A stretch of 64,000 nucleotides of DNA from Chlorella sorokiniana (lineage: Eukaryota; Chlorophyta; Trebouxiophyceae; Chlorellales; Chlorellaceae). The DNA lies in contig CP084608.1 in assembly GCA_025917655.1 (NCBI GenBank), forward strand, positions 2,542,001-2,606,000, given 5' to 3'. Position numbers and translations under genes: made by a program. The notes beneath the pieces were generated by a model. That model was not told the DNA's origin. It made no database searches and saw nothing but the letters and a program-made list of their open reading frames with translations. The first letter of the stretch is position 1. Each line of letters opens with the position of its first letter. This document shows positions 10,842 through 23,300 of this stretch, piece by piece.

Positions 10842-13809
10842 TCACGTCTTGCCGGCCAGCAGCGCCTCCAGCTGCCGCCGCTCCGCCTCGCCCAGCTGCT
10901 TGCGGGGGAATTCGATCTGGAAGCGGATGCGCAGGTTGCCCTTGGCGCCCGTCTTGCTGTTGGGCATGCCTGCAGGAAGGGATTGGTTGGGGTGGGCAGC
11001 AGGGTGGGCATCACGCTTGTGCAGGTAGAACTCAGTGCGGGCGCAGCCCAGCAACCGACAGACCACCGCCGGCAGCAACACAGACATAGCACGCCCACAA
11101 CAAGCACCGTGCCAGCGCGAGGGCAGGCGTCGCCGCCGCCCGCAGGCGGCCCCGGGGCAGAGCAGCACACGAAGCTGGCGCTGGTGCAGCTCAGGCAGCC
11201 GCAGCCGGGCGGTTTCCACGGGACGCCCGCTCAGCGCCCCATGGGGCCAGGCACACCGCAAGCAAGGGGCAGGGCAGCGGGGGAGCAGGGGCCCACCTTC
11301 TCCAGGGACCACCCGCTCGTAACCCGGCCGCACCACCTCTTTCAGCGGCACCCGCAGCACTCGATTGTCAAGGGAAGGCACGTCGACGGTGCCGCCGCCC
11401 AGCGCTTTGCTGCGAGGGCGAGGCAGGGGAGGGAGCAAGCTGGGGTTGGGGCGGGCGTCGTGGGCAACTGCTGCAGCCCCGCTTTCGCGGCGGCAAGGAA
11501 CGTCGCCAACCGCCGCTTCCAGCAACACTCAAGGCTGAACACACCACAACTGAAGCCGACCAAGTATGCAGTGAGCGCAGCAGGCCCACAAGCCGGCGGC
11601 AGGAAACATGCAGTAGCAGGGTGGCAGGCAAAACAGCTGGCCAGCCCACCGAGGGAAGTGTGCAACCCACACACGCAAGTGCCCAACCCGCCTAGGCAGC
11701 TGCCCACCCCACCTGAGGCTGATGCGCTGCGTGGTGACCAGATCATCGCCCTCCCGCGTGAACACGGGGTGCGGCTTCTGGCGCACCACAAACACGAGGT
11801 CCTGAGCGGGCTGCCCCGGAGCCTCGTCGCCCTTGCCTGCCAGCAGGGGGTTGGGGGTGCAAGGCGGGGGGGGCGAGCTGGGCGCAAAGGGCTTGGTTCT
11901 ATGGGGGCGCATGCACGGAAGTGCAAGGGGGCAGTGGCGGTTGGGTGTGTGTGGATGTCAGGGAGGGGCGCTGGTCCTCTGGACCCGCGCTGCAGTCACA
12001 ACTGCGGCAGGAGCAACGCAGCAACAGCCGCGGCAGCAGGATCCAACGGCATGCGCGGCGCTCGGCCCACCCTCAAACGTGATCTTGGTGCCTTCTTTCC
12101 ACCCCGCCCTGACCGGGATCTCCAGCGTCTCCTCCACAGGCAGCGCCCTGCCGCTGGCGCCGTCCACGATGCTGCGCGTCACGCGGCGGCGCTTGGTGCA
12201 GCCGCTGTACAGCTCCTCCAGGGTGAGGTCCAGGGGCACCTGCGGCGGGAAGAAAGAAAAAGCGGTCAAGGAAAGCAGGCGCATGCCGTACAGCGGCGTG
12301 TGTGTGTGGGGGCAGGCTCCCCTCAAAAACTTGGGAAAAAGTTTCCATTTCTGAAGGGGGGGGACAGCTGCTGGGTGTGGAGCCGCGGCAGGGACGCAGT
12401 GCAGCCTCCGCCTGCCTGAAAGCAAATGCGGGGCGGGTGTGGGAAAGGCAAGCAGCCCCGCGCACCTCCACTTTTGAGGCTCCATCGGCCGCCGCCGGAA
12501 GCTGCCGCCGCCGCCGGGCATGCCGGGCATGCCGGGCATGCCGCCCATGCCGGGCATGCCGGGCATGCCGCCAAAGCCGCCAAAAGCAGCATCCTCTTCA
12601 TCTGGGCCAAAGCCCGCTCCCATGCCCCCGAAATCGCCTGCTCCGCGGAATCGCTGGGAAGGGCGGCCGCTGCCACGGGCACCGCCGGTGCCTGCGCCGG
12701 GGCCTGCGGGCAGGGAGAGGGGGAGGGGCCAGGGGGCCTGGTGAGGGCCGTGCAGCCCCTGAGGCAGCAGCGCCTGCTGGAGAAGCGAGGCACACAGCGA
12801 GGCACGGGCCTGCTGCCCCCAGCCGCCGCCTGCCAGCCGTGCAGCAGGCAGCCCTCACCCTCGGGGCCCGCGTCGCGCTTGCGCTTGCCTGTTTGGAAGA
12901 TGCGCACCCTGGGCCCACCACCGCCGCCGCCCATGCCGCCGCCCATGCCGCCCATGCCGCCAAACATGCCGCCGAGGCCGCCGCCAAAGAGCGACTCGAA
13001 GATGCGGCGAGCGGCTTCGTCATCCATTCCGTGGTAGGCGGCGCCGCCGCCGCCGGGCGCAAAGCCCGCAAAGCCGGCGCCGTCGGGGTGCCGGGCGGCG
13101 GCGCGCCGCCCTTCAGCCCCTCCTCTCCGTACGCATCATAGATCTTGCGCTTCTCCGGGTCCGACAGCACGTCATAGGCCTCCGACACCTCCTTGAACTT
13201 TTCTGCCGCCGCATCCTGCTTCTCTCCCGGGTTCTTGTCCTGCAGAGCGGAAGGAAAGAGGCGCAATGGAGGGTGGGTGGGGGCGCTCGGGGTGGAGGGC
13301 GGCCGGCTGAAGGTATCTTTTCCACCAGGCCCAAACGAAAGGTTCACTGCTGCTGGCAGATCCTGGCTGTTGTTGCTGCTGCTGCCGCTGGATGCCACTG
13401 TGTCTGCGGATGCCTGCCCAGCCCTGCTGAGGCTGCCGTCCACAGCCGGTAGCCCACCGCCCTTGCACCAACCCATCAATTTAACATGCCGCGGCTCACC
13501 GGGTGGAACTTGATGGCCAGCTTGCGGTACGCTTTCTTCAGCTGGTCGTCGCTGGCATCCCGCCCCACCCCCAAAATCTGCGGCAGGCGACAGCGGCGGC
13601 AGGCGAGTGAGCGATGGATGGCAGGTCGTCAGCCGGCATGCAGTGGCGGCGGCTGGTCGGCAATGACAGCCAGGCTTCATGCAGTGAAGCTAGCAGGTGC
13701 AGATGGGCTGGTTGGTATGGTCAACAGAGCAGCAGCAAAGGGGTGGAGAGTGCAGGCGGGCGACGCAGGGCGGTGACGCCGGACGCACCGCGTAATAGTC
13801 TTTGCCCAT
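10842..13809 (-). CDS. Type II (DNAJB-like) DnaJ/Hsp40 co-chaperone
   Basis: Cytosolic Hsp70 co-chaperone without the zinc-finger domain. The tiny first exon is MGKDYYA at 13809-13789. It splices to [20 protein letters not shown] and AIKFHP, then to [15 protein letters not shown], giving a complete J-domain except that the HPD His-Pro-Asp spans a splice (HP|D). A Gly-rich region follows ([14 protein letters not shown], then repeated GMPGMPG), then the C-terminal domain: [36 protein letters not shown] and [19 protein letters not shown]. It ends [18 protein letters not shown]. There is no CxxCxGxG zinc finger, hence type II. The frame breaks at the G4 run 13085-13088 (one base short), and probably near 12470 at the QKW splice. 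The best match by layout is DNAJB1/4/5/13. Confidence 0.92.
12515..12580. repeat. Short tandem repeat coding for Gly-Met-Pro
   Basis: Repeated GCCGGGCAT units within the DnaJ Gly-rich linker encode GMPGMPG on the minus strand. This is coding low complexity. Confidence 0.75.
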
Positions 13810-14591
13810 TTGTGCAGGGCCTGCTGTTGCAACTTTATTCTTGTGGAGATCTTTCTCTGTTGATCTAGGGGTCTATAGCGCGGCTACGCCTCGCTCTGGT
13901 TACGGTGCAAAGGAAGGCGTCGACTGTTCGCCGACAACAATACACAACTGCTCAAATACTCGTTCTAGAAATGATCAAGCCTAAACGCTAACAATGTGGG
14001 GCATGGTGGGGAGGGACAGGCTTTGAGAAGGCGCGCCCGACTGGGAACCCTCTAGAAAGTTCGGGAATGCCGAAGGCGCGAGCGGGGCGGCGCGCAGCCC
14101 ACTCCAGCAGCGGAGGTACCCGATACAGGGAAGGATCGGGCAGCCTTACGTTTAGGGTTCCGAATGATGATTGCATGCCTAGTGCCCACCGCCCACCAGG
14201 AGCGCAGCAGCGGCCCGAAGGAGCGTTGACTCATGTACTGGGGCTCAAAGTTTATTGTTGATTTTATGATGGAAGCCCTAAATATATTTGTAACATGATG
14301 GAGGTGATAAATTGGGAATCCCTGTGTGGGGCATTGACAGTGGGTGGCGGCGTCATGACGCTTTGAGCGGGTCACTAGTCGAGCTGTGAAGGACAGAGGG
14401 TTGGAAGAATCATCTGCAAGCCGAATTTGGCCAGCTGAAACAATGTCTAACAGGGTGAGTTGACTGGCAACACCTCAAGACTTCCTCGTCGGCGTCCACA
14501 AGGCAAAGGCGCACAGCGCGCACGCCGCCCCCCCTCCGACACCCATGTTTCGAAGAGCCCGTGCCTGTCCCTGAACTGCAGCAAGTGACTC
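13810..14591. other. Divergent intergenic region between DnaJ and chlorophyllase genes
   Basis: About 780 bp, with an AT-richer centre (13830-14380), upstream of both a minus-strand and a plus-strand gene, so probably the promoters. Open frames here show no recognisable protein. A single TTTAGGG at about 14152 is not a telomere array. Confidence 0.5.
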
Positions 14592-16773
14592 ATGAAGTTA
14601 AGCAACCTGGTGCTGCTGGTGGCGGGCAGCCTCATGGCGGGGCGCGGGCTTGCCGAGAGCGCAGACCTGTCTCTCCGGGGGCCCTGCACTCCACGGAGCC
14701 ACCAATTGAGATTTCCGGTGCCCAGCGAGCTGCAAGCCGACAAGCTGCCCGCCTATCTGAGCGTGAACGTGACGCTCCCAGACTGCGGCGCCGCCGCCGG
14801 TGGGCAGCTGCCCTTTGGCCCAGCCCCTTCCCTGTGCTGTTTTTCTTCAACGGCTTCATGGTGAGCTTGGTGCGGTGCCATGTGTCAGGTTGCAATCGGC
14901 GTCATACCAGCTTGGAGTTCCGACCGCTGGCTGGGCGGCTGGGCGCCGCTGCTCGTTGCAGTGGAAACAACCCGGCATGTCCTGTGTGCAGAACCGCGCG
15001 GGGTGGTACCATCGCCTGATGCAGCGGGTGGCCAGCTGGGGCGTGGCGACGGTGCAGTACGACACGCCCTTTGTGCCCATCATCACCGTCGCATCAGAGT
15101 TGCAGCTGTTTCCGCACCTGGTTGAGGTGCGTGCACAGCTCTGGGCCCGCTCCTTGCTTCATTTGCTCGGTCCAGCTCTTTGCAGTTTTGTGATGCATTG
15201 TGCGTGTGCCTCCTGCTTCCTCTGATCCATCACCTTCCCTGTCTCCACCAACCACCTATTCACCCACCCACAACGACACCCGCTTCCCTTGCAATGCCGC
15301 AGTGGGTAGCGCAGCAGGGGGCTGACCCTGCCAGCCCGCTGCACGGACAGGTAGACACCGCCAGGGCAGCCACGGGGGCCACAGCCGCGGCGGCAAGCTG
15401 GCCACCTTGGCCTTCACCGGTGAGTCCGTGAGAAGCTCGGGGTGTAGCCGCCGGCTCGCCTGCTGCTGTTTGCAGCTGGCTTCAAAGTGCCCTCCCATCA
15501 CCCCCGGGCGGCCAGCCAACCGCGCCCCACAGCACAATGGCAGCCCCCTCCAGCTGCCTGCGTGTGCCTTCCTGCGGCAGCTGTGCACCCAGGAATGCTG
15601 TGATTCCTCTCCTCGGTGCCAAGTGTCGTTGTCCACACCTCGCAGGTTACCCGGAGCTGGTGCGGGCGGCGTACCTGGTTGACCCCGTGGATGTGACCCG
15701 CTGGTCGCCAGAGTCACCCGACAACCCTTCAGGTGAGCCCCCTGCCCCCTCGCTCCCTGCCTGTACCACACGTTGCCTTCCTGAGGCGATGGGTGTCGAG
15801 CCGGTGGTGTTGGCTTTGCCTGTGCTGCCAGCTGGCTCCTGTGGCGGTTGCTGGGTGTGCGGCGCCGTGCTGACCTGGCCAGCTAAGCCTGTCTTTCCAA
15901 GCCCCACCCGCCTTCCCCCTATTCTTCGCCTCCACTGCGCGCAGCGGTGCGAGCCCTGGCGGCCAGCGGGCTAGCTGTGGGAGTGACTGGGGCGGGCATC
16001 GTGGGCTCCTGCAACCCTGCAGAGGCGGGCTACCGCCCCCTGTTTGCGGCGGCGGCCAACGGCAGCTGGCTGGGCGTGGTCCTGGGTGAGGCTGCGAGGG
16101 GCTGGGATGGGGGAAGGGCACGGCTGGGCGTCAAAACAGGCGCGCTGCTGCTCCAGGCTGCTCCGCTGGGGGTGGCTTCGACTGAGAGGAACCGGGGCAT
16201 GCATCAGGGCAGCGGTTGTGTGGAGGAGGCTTAACTAGAGAAGGCGCTCACAATATGTCTATCATCTTTCCGTGCAAGACATTGGCAGTAATAAGACTTT
16301 GTGCTTTGCGTGCTACTGCAGGCGCGAGCCACAGCCAGTTTATTGATGCCGGCTGCGTGACTAACGCGGCTGCCGACCTGCTGTGCGGCAAGGGCGACGA
16401 CAGTCGGCGCCAGGTGGCGGAGCTGACAGCCACGCCGCTGCTGGCCTGGCTGTGGAGCCAGCTGCAGGGCCAGGCAGCTGAGAGGCAGCTGGACGGTTTC
16501 AGCGAGGATGGCAACGGCAGCAGAGGGGAAGGTGGCGGAGCGGCACCCGCATCGCCGCTGCCCTCCTTCGTTGCCTGGGTGCTGCGGCAACAGGCGGCGG
16601 GCAGCCTGGAGTTTGAGGTCAAGGGGTCAGAGGAGGACGGAAGCACGTGGGTTGACGATGTCCAGCTGGCACCCGCGCCAGTGCTGGCGGGTGGTGGGGC
16701 AGCTGAGCCGGAGGAGGAGGAGGAGGAGGATTGTGAGCCTGCATTGGCATCGGCCAGGGCCACGGATCGATAA
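14592..16773 (+). CDS. CLH: Chlorophyllase-like alpha/beta hydrolase
   Basis: Predicted to remove phytol from chlorophyll. Six exons: 14592-14860, 14992-15126, about 15302-15421, 15646-15731, about 15945-16086 and about 16321-16773. The N-terminus (MKLSNLVLLVAGSLMAGRG) looks like a signal or targeting peptide. Then FPVLFFFNGFM, NRAGWYHRLMQRVASWGVA, TVQYDTPF, and the lipase-like GHSRGGK holding the nucleophile Ser, followed by LVDPVDVTRW and GASHSQFIDAGCVTNAAA with the catalytic His. All are chlorophyllase landmarks. Two one-base losses hide this: a C in the C4 run 14824-14827, and a G near 15369 just before GHGGHSRGGK. The C-terminus adds an unusual extension with an acidic run (EPEEEEEEDCEP). 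Plastid or endomembrane placement is undecided. Confidence 0.88.
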
Positions 16774-17339
16774 GTTTTAATACGCGCGAGTACATTATGT
16801 GCTTACATTGCCTGTTCAAGCTCCCCCGAAATGCCGGGCCAACTGATGGGGGAACCAAGGGACATGCTGTGCCGCAGCGGCGGCGGTCAAGGCAGGCACC
16901 AGCGTCCTGCCGCCTGCATTGCTCAGCAGCGTGCTCCTGCTGTGCACCGGCGGCACATTGCGGGTTTGTGCTGCTGCCCACCGCGGCGGCTCTTCCTCTC
17001 TTGGAACCGGCCGCGCTAGCTCCATATCGCTACAGCAGCCCTGGAACTGCCCTCTGGATTGTGGATAGCCGCTTGGCGTATTGAACTTCCACAGATCGTT
17101 CGATTGCGGCACTCCGAGGCACTCGAGGCCTGAGCTACTTGTGGACTAGCAGCGCGGGGTGCGTTGCTGTATTGCTCCTGCTCATGCCAGAAGAGCCAAG
17201 TCGGCCCTGGCAACGCCCGGGGCTGCCCAGCGACTGTCCAGGCCGTGGGTGATGGAGCGTCGGGTGGCGACCGCGCACGCGCCCACGCGGCGTTTGCCAG
17301 CCTGCTCGCATTGCAGGGTTGTGGGCCCAGCAGGCCGCC
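16774..17339. other. Intergenic region between two same-strand genes
   Basis: About 565 bp between the chlorophyllase stop and the next start. It should hold the 3' UTR of one gene and the promoter of the next. No recognisable coding content on either strand. Confidence 0.5.
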
Positions 17340-20300
17340 ATGTTCCGTAAGCTGAAGGCGGGGCTGACCAAGGGCAGCAAGGCCAAGTATCGCTTGGATG
17401 TGACGGTGTCGCGCGTGGAGGGCCTGCCGCCGGGTGTCGCCGCCTGCCGCCTGCAGTGGGCGCGCGGCGCAAAGGTCGCCGTCACCAAGCTGGCCCCGCG
17501 GCTTCAGGTGATGCATGGGGCGCTGAGGGATCGCCAGCTTGGCATGAGCGCGTGGGGGTGCTGGCCTGCTGCTGCCGCAGCCGCCGCTGCCTTCGCTCGC
17601 TCACCCTTCGGTCCTATCCTTTCCTCGCGCGCTGCCCCCCTTCAGGCGCGGTGGCCTGGAACGAGGAGCTCAGCCAGATCGCCACCCTCGTCAAGCTGCC
17701 TTCCGGTGCGTATGAGGCCAAGGAATACGAGTTCAAGCTGCAGGTGGGTGCTCGCCTCGAAAGCGGCGGGGCGCTGGCCCTGTCTCGCCCGGAAGCCCGC
17801 CGTGTCCCCGGAGCGCGCACCTCGGGCAGCAGATTGTAGCAAGTTGTTATAGGATGATGCCTAAGGGGTTCCCGATCGCTCAACGTGCGTCGCCTCCCCG
17901 CAGGCCCCCGGCGGCGGCCAGAAGCCGCCCGCCACAATCGGCAAGGCCTCACTGGACATGGCTCGCTTTGCGGGCGGCCCCGGCGGCGCGCGCGAGGTTG
18001 CGCTGCCCGTGGCCGTGCCTGGGGGCCGCGCCACGCTGCACCTGGTGGTGGCGGCGGCGGAGGTGAAGGGCTTGGCGATGGAGGACGATGCTATGAGCGT
18101 GATGACGGGAGCTTCAGCCCTCTCCGAGTCAACACCCAGTGAGTGGGGCGGTGCAGCTGGCCAGCCTCTCGCCCACCGCATGCCCACCAGCCCTGCCTGC
18201 TCTGTTTCTTCGCGCGAGCTTTGCCTGGCTCTTGGCTCCTGCCTGCTTGGTGCGCTTTACGATACGCCCATGTGTGTACGGTACCGCAGGCATGGAGCAG
18301 GACCTCAGCGGCTTCCGCACAGAGGGCTCCCGCGGCCTGTCCGGGGCTGCACCCGCGGCGGCGACAGCTCGCTCCAGCGCCGCCCCAGTGCGCGCCCCAG
18401 CGGGCAGACTGGTGGCTCTGCTGGGCAGGAGGCGGGAGCGGGGCGTGGCAGCAGCGGCGGCGAAGGGCAAGCGGAGGTGCAGGCCCTCCAAAAGGTCTGG
18501 CCGGAAATGGCGTATGTGGGTGCTGCACCGCTTGCGGTGTTTCTCCAACAGTGGTTTCCGATGTGTGGGGCAGGCAGCGCATGCTGACACCCCCTCTATT
18601 CAATGCTGCTCTTCTTCACAGGAGCTTGCCAGCCGGGACACCCGCCTGTCGTCGTTGCAGCGGGAACTGGCCACCGCACACCAACAGCTGGCGGAGGCAA
18701 GTGCGGGCGGGCCCTCATCGGCGGCGGCGGCGGCGGCAGCAGGTACCGCGGGCGCGGCGGCGGGGCGGGCCGCTGAGCTGGAGCAGCGCAACGCCAGCCT
18801 GGCGCGGGAGGTTGAGCAGCTGCGCTCTGAGCTGGAAGCTGCCACGTCATCGGCCGGCGGCAGCGCAGTCGCTGATGCAGCTGGACAGGCGGCAGAGCTG
18901 CGGGGGCAGGCTGCTGCGGCACAGGCCCGCGTGGCCGAGCTGGAAGCGCAGGTGGCGGCTGCTGCAGCCGCGCCGCGCCGGGCCAACAGCAGCGAGGAGA
19001 CCGCGGCCAAGCTGGCTGCGGCCGAGGCCAAGATCGCGCAGCTGGTGGCGCTGGTGCAGTCTGGCGGCGGCGCTGTGGGCGGCGGCGGCGGGCGCGAGGA
19101 GGAGCTGGAGGCGGCGCTGCAGCAGGCGGAGCGTGAGGCGGAGGAGGCAGAAGCGATGGCCCAGGAGGCGATGGAGATGGCGGAGGCGGCGCAGGTGCGC
19201 CCCAGTCACAGTGATCTGCTGTTCTGCTTGCCTGCAACGCGGCTGGTCACAGCCGGGGCAGGCCGCGCCAGTGGTGGCACGCTGTGCCGGGGAGCGGGGT
19301 TTCTCGGCTGGCTTGCGGCCTCTCTAGCGGCCAATCGATCGGCGACCGTCGGGACCCGATCCAGGCATGCCTGTCAGCGCCTGCCGTCGGCGCGTGCCGC
19401 TGCCTGCGAGAGCAGTGCAGCCTCCTGCCCTCCCACCCACCTATGAACACAGAACATTCCCGCCCAGTCATATTTTTACACCTGTCTACACCCCTTAACC
19501 CTCCGCTGTTCACCCCCGTAACCCCCAGCCCCTTCATCTACAACCCGCCTAACCCTCCACCCGTCACCCCAACCGCCTGCCCCGCAGGCTGAGGCGCAGG
19601 AGCTTCGGGCAGAGAAGTCGGCGCTCACACAGGAGCTGTCGGCGCTGCAGGAGCAGGTGTGGGTGGGCGGGCGGGGGTGGGGGTGGGGTGGGGGTTCTGA
19701 ATGTGGTACATGAGGGCTGCAAAGTCATGGTGAGCGTGTGGGTGTGGGTGTTTTTTGGGGGGGGGGCGGGGGCGGTCAATATCAGGTGTCGTGAGCATCT
19801 AGAGTGACTGGCTTGGTTGTGACGAGCTGGCCAGCAGCAAGGGGCTGCCAACCAGCAGGCCCCCCCCACCCACACACAAAAAGCCGCACCGCTGCACGCC
19901 TGCCTGCTTTCCCGGGAGAGGTTTGGCAGCTGGCCTTACCGCCAGCTTGTCCCACCTTGGCTGAATGGTTCATGCGTGCCTTGCCGCCCGCCGTCGCCGC
20001 CGCAGACTGCCCAGGCCCTGTCCACCAACCGCTGGAAGGAGGAGCGGGAGGCGAAGCGAGAGGCGGACTGGGACTCGCGCCTGAAGGAGGCCTACAAGTG
20101 CGGGGGCTGCTGATGGGTGGCTGGCGGCGGTGTGGTGTGTGCGTGTGCATGGGGAGGGTCTGTGGGGTGGGTCTGTGTGGCTGGAGCGCGTGGACATGGA
20201 AGAGCAGGAAACGACAGGGCAGGGCAGGATGGCCAGCGGAAGCACAGCTCCATGAGCGCAGCGGGCCGCCCGGCAGCCGCAGAACAGGGAACAGCGGGAC

Positions 20301-23300
20301 GGGGGGTGACTGACCAGCCGCCGCGGCTCACGGCCTGGCCAGCCTACATTTGCTGCTGGCCTGTCCTGCCTCACCTCAGGCGCATGGAGGAATCGGTTCT
20401 GCTTGCGGAGCGCATGCAGCGCGAGCGCGACCAGCTGGAGGTGGGTGGCAGCGGTACGGAGGCAGTACCGCCTCGCGCCTCTCTGCCCCCTGCCCTGCAT
20501 CCCCAGTCGGCAGCTGTGTGCCTTCGGCTGCCGCATGATGCTCCGTCCCTCCTCCGCCTTTCAGCTTTCACATTTTCATATACCTCTTGTCAGCCAGCAC
20601 ACAGACACGGCTGCCCTTCCACCTCCCGCCCAAAACCTCGCCTCCGTTCTCACCCCACTTGCCCGCCCACCCCACGCCTCTCCCACACCTCTCCCATTTC
20701 CTGCCTGCTTGCCTGCTGCAGGAGAAGTGCGCGGTGCTGGCGAGCGAGAAGGCGGCGGTGGAGGCGCGGCTGGAGCCGGGGGCGGTGGACAAGCAGGTGG
20801 CGGCGGAGGTGGAGGCCGCGCGGCGGGCTGCGGAGGCCCAGGCGCGGGTGGAGGTGGAGGCGCTGCAGCAGCGCCTCAGGTGCGCTGCAGCATCTGCTGG
20901 CCCGCCCCTTGCTGTTGGGAAGAAAGCAGCGGGCTTGCGGGGGCGGGCGGTTGCTCCCACCATTGCAGGAACATGCCCTGAGCCTGGCTGCGGAGCTGTT
21001 GAGAGCTTCCTGCTGATCAAAAACTCAGCGAGTGCTGGGCTGGGGAGCGTGCAGGGCGATGGAGGCGTATGTGGAAGAGGCGGACAGCGGGCGGCTGGCG
21101 GCGGCGGCGCAGGCCGCTGAGCTGGAGCGCCAGCTGGCGGGGGTGCGGCTGGGAGAGGACGATTCGTACGACCAGGTGGGGGCCGCTTCTGGTGGTTTGG
21201 CGGGTGTGATTTTGTGCGTAGGGTAAGCACGCATGCGCGTGTGCGTGTGTGTGTGCTGTGCATGATAGGGTGGGAGTGAGAAGCGTCTGGGGGCAGGAAG
21301 TGGGAAGGGCGGCTGTGGTGCCGCTCCTTTTATGTGAGAGCCTGGCAGCAACACTTTTGTGTGGTCGTTTTGGGGACGATGACTTGCCCGCAAGCGCTGT
21401 GCCGGCCCTCCTTCAGCGGGGCATGCCTAGCCCTGTTCCTAATCACTATCCTCCTCTTGACCAGACATCCCCACTGCTCCCTCCCCCGAAACACCACCCC
21501 TCTCCTCTTCCCCTGCAGGTCAGGGCCGCCGAGGAGCGCGCCGACGGGCTGTCCCTGGAGCTGCAGTACACTCAGGGCGAGGCGTCCCGCCTGGCGCAGG
21601 AGCTGGCGCTGCTGCGGGACCAGGCCGAGCGCCAGGCCAGGTGCGTGGGTGGGTGGATGGGGGCGGGGTTGGGGGCGGGGGGGCCGGGGGCGCGCGCTCT
21701 GGTGAGGAGGTTATGTCGGGTTCAGTTAGGGGCCCGGTTGGGCACTGGGGCGGCATACACTTCGGGGCACTTGCGGTAGGGCAGGGGTTTCGGGCATGCG
21801 GGGAGGACACGGCAGGAGCGGTGGGAACCAGAGCAAACCAGGCTGGGCATGCTCGTGCAACTTTCACCTTCACGCCTGGCTTGACCCACAGCCTGTCGGC
21901 TGCTTGCCGATTTACGACCACCCGCAGCGACGCGCAGCGCGAGGTCACTGCGGCCGCCAGTCGCGCGGATGCAGCTGTGCGTCAGCTGGAGGAGGCGCGC
22001 GCGCAGGCAAGCCATTTTCCAACTGCCATCTCGTCTGCTCTGTGCTTGTCCTGCAGACGGAACTGCCTCGCCTGTTGCTGGTGTGCAACAAGCCATGCAA
22101 CTCTGACTCTTGCAGCGCCCAAAGCCGGGCTGACTGCCGGCCCCTGCGTGCCCTTCCCCTCTGCCCCCGCTGCTGCAGCTGCGTCAGGAGTCTGCCGTGG
22201 CGGCTGAGCTGCGCAGCAGGGTGCTGCTGTTGGAGGAAGACCAGGAGGCGACCAAGCTGCAGCTGGTGGCGGCGCAGCAGGCGGCGGCGGCGGCGGCGGG
22301 CGGTGCGGCGGCGGCCGCCGGCGCCTCCCGCCTCGAGCGGCAGCTGGCTGAGCGGCAACGGGCGGCGGAGGAGCGTGCGGCGCAAGTGGATGGGCTGGCG
22401 CGGGAGCTTGCAGAGGCTAGGGCGGCGCTGGGAGAGGCGGAGGCGGGGCGGGAGCGTGCGGAGGCGGCTGCGGCAGAGGCCCCCGCGCTCTCGCTGCCAG
22501 CGCTTCCTCGGTGGCGGGGCTGGAGGCCGCCCTGGCTGCCCGCGAGGCAGCGCTGGCAGCGGCAGAGGAGGCACAGAGGGGGTCCCTGGCTGCCCTGGCT
22601 GCGCGGGGCCGAAGCTCTTCCGCCGGCGGTGAGGTCGGCGAGGGCGGTGCGGGGCGCGGGCGCGCTGGAGGCGGAGCGAGCCCAGCATGCCGCCGAGGCG
22701 GCCCGCCTCTTAAGCCAGGCGAGTGAGGGCGCGGTAGGCAAGGCTGCGGCTGCCTGCCAGCGCAGGGGCGGCGCTGCATGCCTGGCTACTGCATGCCTGC
22801 TGCTTGATGGTGGCAAGCCCCGAGTTGGGCGCCCAGTTGTTGGGTTCCATCTTTTTGCGAGGTTCGAGCGTTGAATGGTCATTACTGCAGGAGATTCCTG
22901 CCTCTCTTCTTGCCACCCTCTTCTTTAACCTCGATGAACACATGCTGCTGCCACTGTGCCTGCAGCTGGCCGAGGCGCAGCAGCTGGCGCAGTACAGCGC
23001 GGGCGAGATGGCGGCGCTGGTGCAGCAGCTGGCGGAGGCGGCGGCGGAGCGCGGCGAGGCGGCGGCCAGGCTGGCTGAGAGCCGGGATGAGGTGGCGCGC
23101 CTGCGGGCGGGTGCGCAGCGGCGTCAAGCTTTCTTCTATTTGATCGAAAGCTTTTGATAGTTTCTCTTTTCTATTTTGTCGATGCTCTGTTGCCTTGCTC
23201 CGCCCTCCTCCCTTGTGCTGCTTTGCGCCGTGCTGTGGGCCCCGCTGCGCACTGCTCCCTGGCGCGCTTCTTCTGTTCTGTCACCCGTGGGAGGGTGCCC

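Noticed and set aside
10698-12419. 573-codon plus-strand open frame
   Set aside because: It lies antisense to the DnaJ gene, whose exons and splice sites are well supported. High GC leaves long shadow frames with no domain content.
14148-14160. TTTAGGG telomere-type repeat
   Set aside because: It is a single copy within an intergenic stretch, not an array.
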